DNA from: Lineus longissimus
Lineage: Eukaryota > Nemertea > Pilidiophora > Heteronemertea > Lineidae
Assembly (NCBI RefSeq): GCF_910592395.1
Contig: NC_088324.1
Span: 6,600,953 to 6,664,952, forward strand
Direction: 5' to 3'
DNA length: 64,000 nt
Shown here: piece after piece, positions 42,826-55,471 of the stretch
Layout of the letters: every line of letters starts with the position of its first letter
Numbering within the stretch: the stretch's first letter is position 1
Position numbers and translations under genes: made by a program
Notes under the pieces: model-generated
Told to the model about the DNA's origin: nothing
Database searches by the model: none
What the model saw: the letters and a program-made list of their open reading frames with translations, nothing else

Positions 42826-43420
42826 CCGATCTGGAAATGCGAAGTACGTTGAGTCTCTAGTTTTTGGGAAAGTGCTTCAGTTTAATGATAAGCACGCATC
42901 TGCAACTCTACCTTATATAAATACATTCAAATACAAACAGATTACAATTACCTTTTATATAAGATTCCGTCAGAGCAAGCTTGCCTTTGATATGTGGGTA
43001 CATTTATCTACTGATGTAGAAAGAATTAGCGTAGGATATAACCCACAATTGGAAGTGGTGATTGGTGTTTGGCACACGGATACCTCTAAACATATCAATG
43101 CACGAGACTTTTTTCACTTTTCAGTCGGCTATCAATCGATTGTCAGTCGCAAATGTTGGCAGCATTTTGCTGTTACAATTACCAGGAATAAGTGTATTCC
43201 TAAGCCCCATGTCAAACTTTATTGGAACGGAAACCTCTTAAGAATGACAAAGTATCACCGATATAAAAACACGCATGTGTGGAGAAAGTATTCATTTTTG
43301 GGTAAATTCATTCAAATGAATCAAATGTCGAATTTTAGGTTTTACCCAACTATCGTGACAAAACTTGATATTTTAAGGGGGAAAAAAAGAGGTAGGTTGG
43401 TAAACTCGTTAATTATCTGA
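42826..43420 (+). CDS. LamG/ConA-like exon copy 4
   Basis: The acceptor tatctcgtag|C CGA TCT GGA opens the frame to TGA at 43418-43420. Conserved LamG strands are present (VESLVFGKVLQF, YKQITITFYIRF, SRKCWQHFAVTI, HVKLYWNGNLLRM). The loop after YIRF is distinct (RQSKLAFDMWVHLSTD) and the second loop is KYHRYKNTHVWRKYSF, as in copy 2. The donor AGAG|gtaggt is intact (phase 1) and splices in frame to PAN copy 5. AATAAA lies about 200 bp downstream. Either terminal or internal use is possible. Confidence 0.75.
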
Positions 43421-44917
43421 GCCTGAGGGCTTCACCACGACTTTGAAAACGAGTTTATTATTTTCATATTATGCACTGGTCCGAATAGGAATTTTAGGAT
43501 ATTATTGTGCTGGGAGACGTAGATTTCTTGTGAAAACTTGAATTTATGTTGACATTAGACGACTGTAATTCACCATCCAATCAGTCGTAAATGGGCATCA
43601 TCAGATACCTACACTAATCAAATAAAAAATCAGCATCGGTCGGAATGGTTCAACCAAATTCTTGTGTCAGGAAACATCAGGACAATGGCCAATATTACTG
43701 CAGTTCATCAAACGTTATCAGCAAGTTGGTATTTCGAGGACGAAATATACTATTGAAATGTTAGTCTACATATGCAAGTTGTGGCAATATTTAGATTTTT
43801 TAGCATGCGAAATGTCCCCAAACCTCTTCGGCACAAGCAGCTTGTTTTTAAAGGAATGTGTTTATTTTTCTCCTGTTTCTTAACAAACAATACTTCTGAA
43901 TGTTTTTGACGATCTCTAAATTTTGTTTGTACTCTTAGTTATAAAAAACACTATTTTCGTAAATGTTCCCCCTCAAAACTTCACCTCATTAACAGGGTCA
44001 CTGAAGGCAGTGAAGGCAGTGTTGCTTTGCCGTGATTTGTTAAGCAGAAACCTTGCAAACTACGCCTTTTCTTCCCCACTTTTCTAATTGTTCGAAGCTA
44101 ACTTAGGAAAAGATGACGAATGTACGCACTGCCAGTGTATTTTAATGTGTTCAAGCAATTACAAGTTATGTCATCTGCCACCGAGGTTGTTTGGGGCTCT
44201 CCCCGATTCGCCAAGCAAAAAGGAAACATCTATATCTACAGCAAGACGTCACAGCGTAGACCCATGGCTCCATGCAGCGCCTTACTAGTATCGGTCCTCA
44301 TGGAGAGGATCGATGCATGGAGGGCTGACTCGGTTCAAATCGGAGTGAACATCGGAATAGCATGATAATTCGAGCAGATTTTGAATTTTTCCTTTTTTTG
44401 TGAAATTGGTCGATGGAAACAACTTTTTAGAGGTGACTGGGCAGCCGACAGCTTGGGAATACTGCCCTTCAATTACTAATACCAACGGTCCTCCGAAGAA
44501 GCATATTTCGGCTCAAATTTTAATATTAGCTTCTTGTCTCCTCCAATAATGAACTTTGGAATAGCTTTATAGTACAATTTGAGAAATATAGGCATCTGTT
44601 CAACGAGATAGCTGCCGAAACATCAGCATTAATTGCAGCGAACATATGCCGAACAGGGTATATCGCAAAAGTTTTCTTAATTCTTGATATTGTGCTGCTC
44701 GAGGGGAAATTGCTGAAAACAATGCTTAGGCCTATTCGTGAATGTGGCAGTTGTCTTTATGTCTATCAATACCTCGAGAGCTTTTTCAAGTAATAAAAGC
44801 TTGTAAATTGTCGATCAGACGAATACTAAGCTAGCTATGTGCCAAAGTATAAACCAGGCACAAGCCCAATGATACTGGGTCAAGGAAGTTTTGTTAATGC
44901 TTTCCACTCTTCCGTAG
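43421..44917 (+). other. LamG-PAN intron or 3' region, unit 6
   Basis: Very close to 22866-24443, with the same AATAAA context (about 43620). No exon called. Confidence 0.45.
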
Positions 44918-45180
44918 CATTCTTGTTCAACAAACAAGGTACAGTGCACGAAACTTCACAAGAATTAGTAGTTGTGGACCATATTCGCTCTAAGCTTGAT
45001 TGTACCAGAGAATGCTTGAGACAATTCATGACCAGTGAGGCAGAAAAGTGTCTCGGGTTCCTTTACGAAGTCAGAAGGACCAGTTGTGCGGTTTACAAAG
45101 TATTTGTGTCGATCTCATCTTTAAATAATTATGGAGCGACGACAACCAGATATCAACGACAGAAATTTGCATGTACCTAA
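44918..45180 (+). CDS. PAN/Apple-like exon copy 5 (long form)
   Basis: Acceptor ccgtag|CATTC; FLFNKQGTVHETSQELVVVD, DCTRECLRQF, KCLGFLYEV, TSCAVYKVF, stop 45178-45180. The possible tail donor found in copies 3, 4 and 7 is lost here (ccagAtatca instead of Gt), which favours PAN being the last coding exon in this unit. Confidence 0.65.
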
Positions 45181-46339
45181 AGTAATAGAGCTCACTATCT
45201 AAGGAACAAAGCAAGATATTACATTTTCATTGAAAACAAGTTGTTGTAAATCATCTGACCCATCTTCTCTGAAAATGGCATGACGATAGCACTGATAATA
45301 AGAGAGTTGCGAGCTAACGACTGAGATAAACAAAAGACAAGGTAGCTCATCAATGTGGTACAAATTAGTTACGTGACTGAAAAATCTAACCCACTTGCAC
45401 AACTTCACATATTACCTATTATCCCTGAAAGTAAAAGCTCTCCGCCATGCAGGGTGAATCCCCTCTACAGGTAACTATGCAGCGACGTCAAGCCGATATC
45501 AACTACAGGAAATTTTAAAAATAAATCACAGCGAGTGGAGCTGCAAAATGATAATATGCACCTAGGATGTCTGTACGGAAAGTTCGGGTGTCAAGGGGAA
45601 AAGGAAATGGGAAAATCGTAGTGTTGAAAGTATAAATCGCTTGAAATCTGCGGGGTTTTTTGGTTGATGCGTTTGATAACAAGTTAGACCTGTAAGAAAG
45701 GCAAACCAATGAAGAAAAACGCCGACTCATATAACGCATGAGACAATAATAATGACGCAATTAGTCACAAACAGCTCAATATTGATGACTCATCGAAAGT
45801 CTTTAAAAATCTATATCGTAAATGATGACTTGGATATTTGTACAAATTTTGACTTTCGCTCTTATAAATTAATGATATGTACCACACACACACAAACAAC
45901 GAGAGCATTGCTGTAAATACAATTGAAAGTTATTCCAAATTGTGATCATTGAAATTACAGGTGATAAAGATTGATACCTTTTTTATTGGCCACCCGATAT
46001 ATCCTTTCAAACTCAATCTACTTTCCACTCAAGCAAAAAATGATTTATTAATAACAAAGATACAAGAAACATTTTGTTTCTCATAGCGAGAACTCGATCA
46101 ATATAATATACATGTATAGATATTAAACGTATTGACTTCATATAGTTCATATAATGTAATATTACAACGGCGAATTCAAAGCAAAACTTGACATCCCATC
46201 GCTATTTTTCAAATGGTTCAAGGCACTAGGTCGTATTCGACTTGGTACAAGAGTAAGACTGATTATGACAGCTGATCGGAATCATGGCATAGATTCCAAA
46301 AAGGTGCTGTTGATTGACTTCAACTTTTGTTGGTGTTTG
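45181..46339 (+). other. PAN-SP spacer, unit 7
   Basis: PAN-tail duplicate near 45457-45525 and the conserved a-type SP 5' block. No other gene. Confidence 0.45.
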
Positions 46340-46439
46340 ATGGTGGCATCAGTGATGATTTCGTTGTTATACTTATTGTGCACTTGTGCACTTATAACAC
46401 TTAATATAGGAGGTGTGACTGCTGGCTCTCCCCCGAAAG
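46340..46439 (+). CDS. signal-peptide exon copy 7 (a-type)
   Basis: ATG 46340 reads MVASVMISLLYLLCTCALIT, then LNIGGVTAGSPPK; donor AAAG|gtaaga, phase 1 at 46440. Several conservative changes keep the core hydrophobic. Confidence 0.62.
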
Positions 46440-46856
46440 GTAAGATAGAGACCACGATATAAGGGCATTGTAGTTCCCAACAAGTTAGTCAGTGATTTGG
46501 CTTTAACTTACGAACATAACCTGAAGTCAAAGTACACGCTATATTCGTGACGTAACATGTTTGAACAACTGGCCTCGGCCTAGAAAACCGATGATGGGCA
46601 AGACGGACATGTGTTAATGAGAGATGAAATGCTTGTGACCAGGTACGGGGGGGGGGTCTGTTCTCAATTAAAGTCACTATAGTTTAAGTATTCGCTGCAA
46701 GAAACTGTCGTTTATGGGTTCTAGTACTTGTTTTACAAACGCTTATTAGAAATATTACAAATACTAATGTTATTATAATATGATTGTTAGCTCTTCTGGA
46801 TTACAAGCTTGATGGATCTGATCCGGATATACGGTTTGTATATCACAGTACATACA
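46440..46856 (+). other. SP-to-pogo intron segment, unit 7
   Basis: Intronic; 10-G run at 46647-46656. No gene seen. Confidence 0.5.
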
Positions 46857-48956
46857 CAGTAAGTAGTTTGAATTTTATCGGTCTTTTCGCAAGTTAGGCC
46901 AAACCTTATTAAAGTGTGCATAATGGGTACAAGAGGGTATGTGTTCAAAGCACACACTACCGCAAGGAATATTATGACACAATCAGGACAGATTGTCCTG
47001 TCATAGGATAATGTTTAATTCATGTCATTTGAAAATGACATGAGTAAGCCAGAGTTTGAAGAAAGCATTGATTCATTCTGATTTGAATGATCACTTAACT
47101 TTGAATGGGCCTAGATCAGTAGATGACTGACCAACACTAAAGCTGGAAATTACACTTTATTTCCAATCATGAAAAATTCAGTACATTCGGTTTTTGAAAA
47201 TGTCCTTTTCTAAATCAAGTCTCATTACTTTTAAGGTACATTCAGATTTCTGACCATAGGAACAGTGGAATTATAAGGCATCACCTGGATCATTATTCTT
47301 AAGGTCATCAAAATCAATCTCATTGTCCTCAGCATCTTCATCTTTCAGAAGGTCATCAGCAATATTTCTGTACTCCCCGTTTTCATTCGGGACGAGTCCG
47401 CCTACCTGAAAGGCACGTGCTGTGGATTCAGGAGGACTTCATCCAAAGCTTGGCTATGAAGAACAGATGCAAAGGGTATTCTGGGACTGGTGCCATCGGC
47501 TTCAGTATTTGCATGCTTCAAGTCTTTCCAGCGGCGCTGACGTGAGCTCTAAATGCCCTCATAATGGTCAAGTCCAAAGGTTGACTCATAGATGTGCACC
47601 GCGCGGGAATGTTATCAAGGAGCACACCAGCTTCTACAATAGGGGCACAGCATTCATCAGCCGATTGAGGTCTAAACTGATCTAAGAGTAAAAGCCTTTT
47701 AATTGGTTCAAATTCACCAATGAATTGAAAAAAGACTTCATCAAGCCAATGTTGGACTGTGTCATTATTCTCCCACCCTTACCGTGATGAAGTGACACGG
47801 ACATTTTCAGGAATGTTTTCAAGTCCACGAATTTCTCGGATGAAGCCTGGTTCTCTGAACACATGGGCTTGCTTTTTTTCCCCATTAGATCCAATTGTCA
47901 ACCCAACGGTGCATCCTAATTAGGAATTGCCCCTTGAAGTTTTAACGTCAACATCCCTCTCTCCCGGAGTAGCTGCCGTATACATGGGCAGAAAGTCCAA
48001 CTGACAAAAGGTTATGTTGCCTCACTGTGTCCCTAACGTTTCCTTGAAATCGGCAGACACGCTCATTAGCGTCAGCTAGAATCGAAGTCGTGTTTCTTGT
48101 CTTGCGACGAAATACAATACGTTTCCGTTTCATGAAATCGCTGATCCATCCTGGAGAGCACTGAAAGAGGGACCGTTCCGGTCGGTTCAAAAGATAGTTG
48201 TCTCTATCATCACCTGGAAGCTCATCCCACCAGCGGTGGAATTCCAGCTCGGCAGCATGGGCCAGATCACCTCTGGAGACGGGGAGGGCAAGACGAGAAA
48301 TTCGAGAAATCGGTTGTGAACCTGCTCCTCCACTTGTGGCCATATCTGTCGTGGTCGCTTCTGACCCTCCTACTTTGGGCATTGTTCTCGGCCTGCTCCA
48401 TTGACGTTTCCCGATTTGCTATCCATCTTCGCAATGACGTGACTGCCAGCCTGAAACGTCTAGCATACTCTCCTACATTAAGCAGCCAACCATGTTCAAT
48501 CGCATGTTCGCAATCGAGGACGTGGCGCAATGGTGCAGTTACACTATAGCTGTTGTGACGTCTTGGTAGTCTAGGACTATCAACTTCATCATCCTCATCA
48601 GTGTCCATACCAATGGCAGTTGAGAGTATGAACACAAAATACAACAGATGTTTTCGAATTATCGCATTGGGCATTATCTCCAGCTGGAAAAGGTCTGTCT
48701 CTCCAGCTGGAAAAGGTCTGTCCTGAAGCTCATAGGCCTGCATGGACCATAAACCTACCTGTACCTATTACATCACGGCAATAATCGAGTCAAACAGACC
48801 ACACGCATGGGGACATCAAGCCTGGCTAAAAATTGATTAGGCCAAGTTGACGCTACTCCAGGATCTAATGCTTACCTGATTTCTCCCATTGTGGGCCTCA
48901 AATTGGTTTTGGCTGTAAATTAGGCCGAAGACCGATCCGAAAATCCGAACTTACTG
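46857..48956 (-). mobile_element. pogo-A element copy 4
   Basis: CAGTAAGTAG at 46857 (left flank CA, mutated TA) to CTTACTG at 48956 before TA; 2100 bp. A short tandem duplication (ctccagctggaaaaggtctgtc, twice) near 48677-48720 adds length. Confidence 0.9.
47178..48674 (-). pseudogene. pogo-A transposase, copy 4, multiply broken
   Basis: Domain order as in the other copies: HAIEHGWLLNVGEYARRF, FHRWWDELPGDD, SPGWISDFMKRKR, FRRKTRNTTSI. A deletion near 48014 removes the IYNMNETF segment with the first catalytic position. Small deletions and frame breaks also lie near 47860 and 47920. Tail motif FKNRMY is present. Confidence 0.85.
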
Positions 48957-49299
48957 TATATAGTAACTGGCTTCAGGCCACTTCGGGTCACTTTAGCCCA
49001 ATGGTAATAGGCAGGTTTCGCACCGTTGCGAACTACGAAAACCGAGCACGAAAATAGAAAGAAGACGAAGAAATATTCTCATAGGGGAGCAAAATCTAAC
49101 GTCTTCTCCTGCTTGTTGGCTGGGGAAGCCTAATGTAACGAAGAATTAGAAATAGTTTTATTGTAATAGTGGATTAAAATCAATAGTCTTCACCAGCCAA
49201 CAAGCTTAATCAACAAATCACCTTACAACCGGAAAGCAACTATCACTTATATGTTTACCATCCCGTGACCAGCTCAATTTTATCTTTTTTATTTCGTAG
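48957..49299 (+). other. intron segment upstream of LamG copy 5
   Basis: Same as 21926-22270. No gene seen. Confidence 0.5.
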
Positions 49300-49894
49300 C
49301 CTATCTGGAAATGCGAAGTACGTTGAGTCTCTAGTTTTTGGGAAAGTGCTTCAGTTTAATGATACGCACGCATCTGCAACTCTACCTTATATAAATACAT
49401 TCAAATACAAACAGATTACAATTACCTTTTATATAAGATTCCTTCCGAACAAGCTTGCCCAGAATACGTGGGTACATTTCTATACCGATGTAGAAAGAAT
49501 TAGCGTAGGAGATAACCCACAATTGGAAGTGGAGATTGGTGTTTGGCACACGGATACCTCAAAACATATCAATGCACGAGACTTTTTCCACTTTTCAGTC
49601 GGCTATCAATCGATTGTCAGTCGCAAATGTTGGCAGCATTGTCCTGTTACAATTACCAGGAATATATCTACTCCTAAGCCCCATGTCAAACTTTATAGGA
49701 ACGGGAACCTCTTAAGAATGACAAAGTATAAGCGATATAAAAAAACGCATATGTGGAGAAAGGTTTCATTTTTGGGTAAATTCATTCAAATGAATCAAAT
49801 GTCGAATTTTAGGTTTTACCCAACTATCGTGACAAAACTTGATATTTTAAGGGGCAAAAAAAGAGGTAGCTTGGTCAACTCGTTAATTATCTGA
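49300..49894 (+). CDS. LamG/ConA-like exon copy 5
   Basis: The acceptor tatttcgtag|C CTA TCT GGA opens LSGNAKYVESLVFGK, open to TGA at 49892-49894. It has YKQITITFYIRF, loop LPNKLAQNTWVHFYTD, SVGYQSIVSRKCWQH, then CPVTIT where other copies have FAVTIT (gain of a cysteine in the central strand). Second loop KYKRYKKTHMWRKVSF. The donor is AGAG|gtagct, weak, so the in-frame stop may be the real end in this unit. Confidence 0.75.
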
Positions 49895-51465
49895 GCCGGA
49901 GGGCTTCACCACGACTTTGAAGACGAGTTTATTATTTTCATATTATGCACTGGTCCGACTAGGAATTTTAGGATATTATTGTGCTGGGAGACGTAGTTTT
50001 CTTGTGAAAACTTAAATTCATGTTGACATTAGACGACTGTAATTCACTATCCAATCAGTCGTAAATGAGCATCATCAGATACCTACGCTAATGAAATAAA
50101 AAATCAGCATCGGTCGGAATGGTTCAACTAAATTCTTGTGTCAGGAAACATCAGGACAATGGCCAATATTACTGCAGTTCATCATACGTTATTAGCAAGT
50201 TGGTATTTTAATATACTATGGAAATGTTAGTCTACAAATGCAAGTTGTGGCAATATTTAGATTTTTTAGCATGCGAAATGTCCCCAAACCTCTTCGGCAC
50301 AAGCAGCTTGTTTTTAAAGGAATGGGTTTATTTTTCTCCTGTTTCGTAGCAAACTATACTTCTGAATGTTTTTGACGATCTTTAAATTTTGTTTGTACTC
50401 TTCGTTATAAAAAACACGATTTTCGTAAATGTTCCCCCTCAACAATTCACCTCATTAACAGGGTCACTGAAGGCAGTGAAGGCAGTGTTGCTTTGCCGTG
50501 ATTTGTTGGGCTGAAGCCTTGCAAACTACGCCTTTTCTTTCCCACTTTTCTAATTGTTCGAAGCTAACTTAGGAAAAGATGACGAATGTACGCACTGCCA
50601 GTGTATTTTAATGTGTTCAAGCAATTACAAGTTATGTCATCTGCCACCGAGGTTGTTTGGGGCTCTCCCCGATTCACCAAGCAAAAAGGAAACATCTATA
50701 TCTACAGCAAGACGTCACAGCGTAGATCCATGGCTCCATGCAGAGGCTTACTAGTGTATCGGTCCTCATGGACAGGATCGACGCATGGAGGGCTGACTCG
50801 GTTCAAATCGGAGTCAACATCGGAATAGCATGATAATTCGAGCAGATTTGGAATTTTTCCCTTTTTTCGTGAAATTTGTCGATGGAAACAACTTTATAGA
50901 GGTGACTGGGCAGCCGACAGCTTGGGAATACTACCCATCAATTACTAATACCAACGGTCCTCCGAACAAGCATATTTCGGCTCAAATTTAGATATTAACT
51001 TCTTGTGTCCTCCAATAATGAACTTTGGAATAGCTTTATAGTACAATTTGAGAAATATTGGCATCTGTTCAACAAGATAGCTGCCGAAACATCAGCATTA
51101 GTTGCAGCGAACATTATGCCGAACAGGGTATATCGCAAAAGCTTTCTTAATTCTTGATATTGTGCTGCTCGAGGGGAAATTGCTGAAAACAATGCATAGG
51201 CCTATTCGTGAATGTGGCAGTTGTCTTTATGTCTATCAATACCTCGAGAGCTTTTTCAAATAATAAAAGCTTAATTAGCTATCCAGATCAGAGTTCAATA
51301 TATTTACAGTAATATAGTAATATATCTACAGAAAGAGAAGTTCCTTATATGTAAATTGTCGATCAGACGAATACTAAGCTAGCTATGTGCCAAAGTATAA
51401 ACCAGGCACAAGCCCAATGATACTGGGTCAAGGAAGTTTTGTTAATGCTTTTGACTCTTCCGTAG
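49895..51465 (+). other. LamG-PAN intron or 3' region, unit 7
   Basis: Same layout as unit 6, AATAAA about 50097. No exon called. Confidence 0.45.
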
Positions 51466-51728
51466 CATTCTTGTTCACCAAACAAGGTACAGTGCACGAA
51501 ACTTTACAAGAATTAGTAGTTGTGGACCATATTCGATCTAAGCTTGATTGTACCAGAGAATGCTTGAGACAATTCATGACTGGTGAGGAAGAAAGGTGTC
51601 TCGGGTTCCTTTACGAAGTCAGAAGGACCAGTTGTGCAGTTTACCAAGTATTTGTGTCGATCTCATCTTTAAATAATTATGGAGCGACGACAACCAGATA
51701 TCAACGACAGAAATTTACATGTACCTAA
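51466..51728 (+). CDS. PAN/Apple-like exon copy 6 (long form)
   Basis: Acceptor ccgtag|CATTC; FLFTKQGTVHETLQELVVVD, DCTRECLRQF, RCLGFLYEV, TSCAVYQVF, stop 51726-51728. The tail donor is lost (ccagAtatca), as in copy 5. Four PAN cysteines are intact, plus the common tail CT before the stop. Confidence 0.65.
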
Positions 51729-52879
51729 AGTAATAGAGCTCACTATCTAAGGAACAAAGCAAGATATTACATTTTCATTGAAAAAAAGTTGTTGTAAATC
51801 ATCTGACCCATCTTCTCTGAAAATGGCATGACGATAGCACTGATAATAAGTGAGCTGCGAGATAACGACTGAGATAAACAAGAGACAAGGTAGCTCATCA
51901 ATGTGGTACAAATTAGTTACGTGACTGAAAAATCTAACCCACTTGCACAACTTCACATATTACCTATTATCCCTGAAAGTAAAAGCTCTCCGCCATGCAG
52001 GGTGAATCCCATCTACAGGTAACTATGCAGCGACGTCAAGCCGATATCAACTACAGGAATTTTGAAAATAAATCACAGCGAGTGGAGCTGCAAAATGATA
52101 ATATGCTCCTAGGATGTCTGTACGGAAAGTTCGGGTGTCAAGGGGAAAAGGAAATGGGAAAATCGTGGTGCTGAAAGTATAAATCGCTTGAAATCTGCGG
52201 GGTTTTTTGGTTGATGCGTTTGATAACAAGTTAGACCTGTAAGAAAGGCAATCTAATGAAGAAAAACGCCGACTCAAATAACGCATGAGACGATAATAAT
52301 GACGCAATTAGTCACAAACAGCTCAATATTGATGACTCATTGAAAGTCTTTAAAAATCTCTATCGTAAATGATGACTTGGATATTTGTACACATTTTGAC
52401 TTTCGCTCTTATAAATTAATGATATGTACCACACACACAAACAACGAGAGCATTGATGTAAATACAATTGAAAGTTATTCCAAATTGTGATCATTGAAAT
52501 TACAGGTGATAAAGATTGATACCTTTTTTATTGGCCACCCGATATATCCTTTCAAACTCAATCTACTTTCCACTTAAGCAAAAAAATGATTGATTAATAA
52601 CAAAGACACAAGAAACATTTTGTTTCTCATAGCGAGAACTCGATCAATATAATATATAGATATTAAACGTATTGACTTCATATAGTTCATATAATGTAAT
52701 ATTACAACGGCGAATTCAAAGCAAAACTGGACATCCCATCGCTATTTTTCAAATGGTTCAAGGCATTAGGTCGTATTCGACTTGGTACAAGAGTAAGACT
52801 GATTATGACAGCTGATCGGAATCATGGCATAGATTCCAAAAAGGTGCTGTTGATTGACTTCAACTTTTGTTGGTGTTTG
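51729..52879 (+). other. PAN-SP spacer, unit 8
   Basis: PAN-tail duplicate near 52000-52070 and the conserved SP 5' block. No other gene. Confidence 0.45.
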
Positions 52880-52979
52880 ATGGTGGCATCAGTGATGATT
52901 TCGTGGTCATACTTTATGTGCACTTGTGCACTTATAACACTTAATGTAGGAGATGTGACTGCTGGCTCTCCCCCGAAAG
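52880..52979 (+). CDS. signal-peptide exon copy 8 (a-type)
   Basis: ATG 52880 reads MVASVMISWSYFMCTCALIT, then LNVGDVTAGSPPK; donor AAAG|gtaaga at 52980, phase 1. It shares ISWSYFM and GD with copies 0 and 2 although its neighbours resemble copy 7, another sign of exchange between units. Confidence 0.62.
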
Positions 52980-53405
52980 GTAAGATAGAGACCACGATAT
53001 AAGGGCATTGTTGTTCCCAACAAGTTAGTCAGTGATTTGGCTTTAACTTACGAACATAACGTGAAGTAAAAGTACACGCTATATTCGTGACCTAACATGT
53101 TTGAACAACTGGCCTCGGCCTAGAACACCGATGATGGGCCAGACGAACATGTGTTAATGAGAGATGAAATGCTTGTGACCACGTACGGGGGGGGGGGGGG
53201 GGGGGGCTGTCCTTAATTAAAGTCATTATGGTTTAAGTATTCGCTGGAAGAAACTGTCGTTTATGGGTTTTAGTACTTGTTTCACAAACGCTTATTAGAA
53301 ATATTACAAATACTAATGTTATTATAATATGATTGTTAGCTCTTCTGGATTACAAGCTTGATGGATCTGATCCGGATATACGGTTTGTATATCACAGTAC
53401 ATATA
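52980..53405 (+). other. SP-to-pogo intron segment, unit 8
   Basis: Intronic; 20-G run at 53187-53206. No gene seen. Confidence 0.5.
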
Positions 53406-55471
53406 CAGTAAGTAGTTTGAATTTTATCGGTCTTTTCGCAAGTTAGGCCAAACCTTATCAAAGTGTGCGTAATGGGTACAAGAGGGGTGTTCAAAGCACA
53501 CACTACCGCAAGGAATATTATGACACGATCAGGACAGATTGTCCTGTCATAGGATAATGTTCAATTCATGCCATTTGAAAAAGACATGAGTAAGCCAGAG
53601 TTTGAAGAAAGCATTGATGCATTCTGATTTGAATGATCACTTAACTTTGAATGGGCCTAGATCAGTAGATGACTGACCAACACTAAAGCTGACCTGTCCG
53701 AAATTACACTTTATTTCCAATCATGAAAAATTCAGTACATTCGGTTTTTCAAAATGTCCTTTTCTAAATCAAGTCTCATTACTTTTAAGGTACATTCATA
53801 TTTCTGACCATGGGAACAGTGGAAATATAAGGCATCACCTGGATCATTATTCTCAAGGTCATCAAAATCAATCTCATTGTCCTCAGCATCTTCATCTGCA
53901 TCTTCGAGAAGGTCATTAGCAATATTTTTGTACTCCCCGTTTTCATTCGGGACGAGTCCGGCTACCTGAAAGGCACGTGCTGTGGATTCAGGAGGGACGT
54001 CATCCCAAGGTCGGCTATGTAAAACAGATGCAAGGGGTATTCTGGGACTGGTGCCATCGGCTGCAATATTTGCATGCTTCCAGTCTTTCCAGCGGCGCTG
54101 ACGTGAGCTTTAAATGCCCTCATAATGGTCAAGTCCAAAGGTTGACTCATAGATGTGCACCGCGCGGAATTCACCAGCCAAGTGAGGGCTAAACTGATCT
54201 AAGAGTAAAAGCCTTGTATTTGGTTCAAATTCATCAATGAATGGAGAAAAGACTTCATCAAGCCAATGTTGGAGTGTGTCATGATTCCCCCACCCTGACC
54301 GTGATGAAGTGACGCGGACATTTTCAGGAATGTTTCCAAGTCCACGAATTTCTCGGAAGAAGCCTGGTTCTCTGAACACAATATGGGCTGGCATTTTTTC
54401 CCCATTAGATCCAAATGTCAACCCAACGGTGCATCCTAGTTTAGTATTGCCCCTTGAAATTTTAACGTCAACATCCCCCTGTCTCGGAGTAGCTGCCGCA
54501 TACATGGGCAGAAAGTCCAACTGACAAAAGGTTTCATTCATATTGTAAATTGTATGTTGCCTCACTGTGTCTCTGACGTTTCCTTGAAATCGGCGGACAC
54601 GCTCATTAGCGTCAGCTGGAATCGAAGTCGTGTTTCTTGTCTTGCGACGAAATACAATCCGTTTCCGTTTCATGAAATCGCTGATCCATCCTGGAGAGCA
54701 CTGAAAGAGGGACCGTTCCGGTCGGTTCAAAAGATAGTTGTCTCTATCATCACCTGGAAGCTCATCCCACCAGCGGTGGAATTCCAGCTCGGCAGCATGG
54801 GCCAGATCAACTCTGGATACGGGGAGGGCAAGACGAGAAATTCGAGAAATCGGTTGTAAACCTGCTCCTCCACTTGTGGCCACCATCCGTCGTGGTCGCT
54901 TCTAACCCTCCTACTTTGAGCATTGTTCTCGGTCTGCTCCATTAACATTTCCCGATTTGCTATCCATCTTCGCAATGACGTAACTTCAAACCCGAAGCGT
55001 CTGGCATACTCTGCCACATTAAGCAGCCAACCATGTTCAATCGCATGTTCGCAATCGAGGACGTGGCGCAATCGTACAGTTACACTATAGCTGTTGTGAC
55101 GTCTTGGTAGTCTAGGACTATCAACTTCATCATCCTCATCAGTGTCCATACCAATGGCAGCTGAGAGTATGAACACAAGATACAACATATGTTTTCGAAT
55201 TTTCGCATTGGGCATTATCTCCAGCTGGAAAAGGTCTGTCCTGAAGCTCATAGGCCTGCATGTACCATAAACCTACCTGTACTTATTACATCACGGCAAT
55301 AATCGAGTCAAACAGTCCACACGCATGGGAACATCAAGCCTGGCTGAAAATTGATAGGGCCAAGTTGACGCTACTCCAGGATCTAATGCTTACCTGATTT
55401 CTCCCATTATGGGCCGCAAATTGGTTTTGGCTGTAAACTAGTCCGAAGACCGATAAAATCCGAACTTACTG
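53406..55471 (-). mobile_element. pogo-A element copy 5
   Basis: CAGTAAGTAG at 53406 after TATA, and CTTACTG at 55471 before TATA; 2066 bp. It holds the longest uninterrupted transposase frame of the family. Confidence 0.9.
53732..55215 (-). pseudogene. pogo-A transposase, copy 5 (longest core)
   Basis: A pogo-type transposase that would bind TIRs through two HTH domains and cut at TA. From 55215: HAIEHGWLLNVAEYARRF, SLRRWIANRE, EEQVYNRFLEFLVLPSPYPE, then a one-base slip near 54798 into FHRWWDELPGDD, SPGWISDFMKRKR, IYNMNETF, GNTKLGCTVGLTF, NVRVTSSRSGWGNHDTLQHW, LLLLDQFSPHLAGEF. A deletion of about 45 bp (near 54167) then breaks the frame before RCTSMSQPLDLTIMRAF. Catalytic positions read N (MNET), D (LLLDQF), D (QPLDL); the canonical first residue is D. 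Confidence 0.88.
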
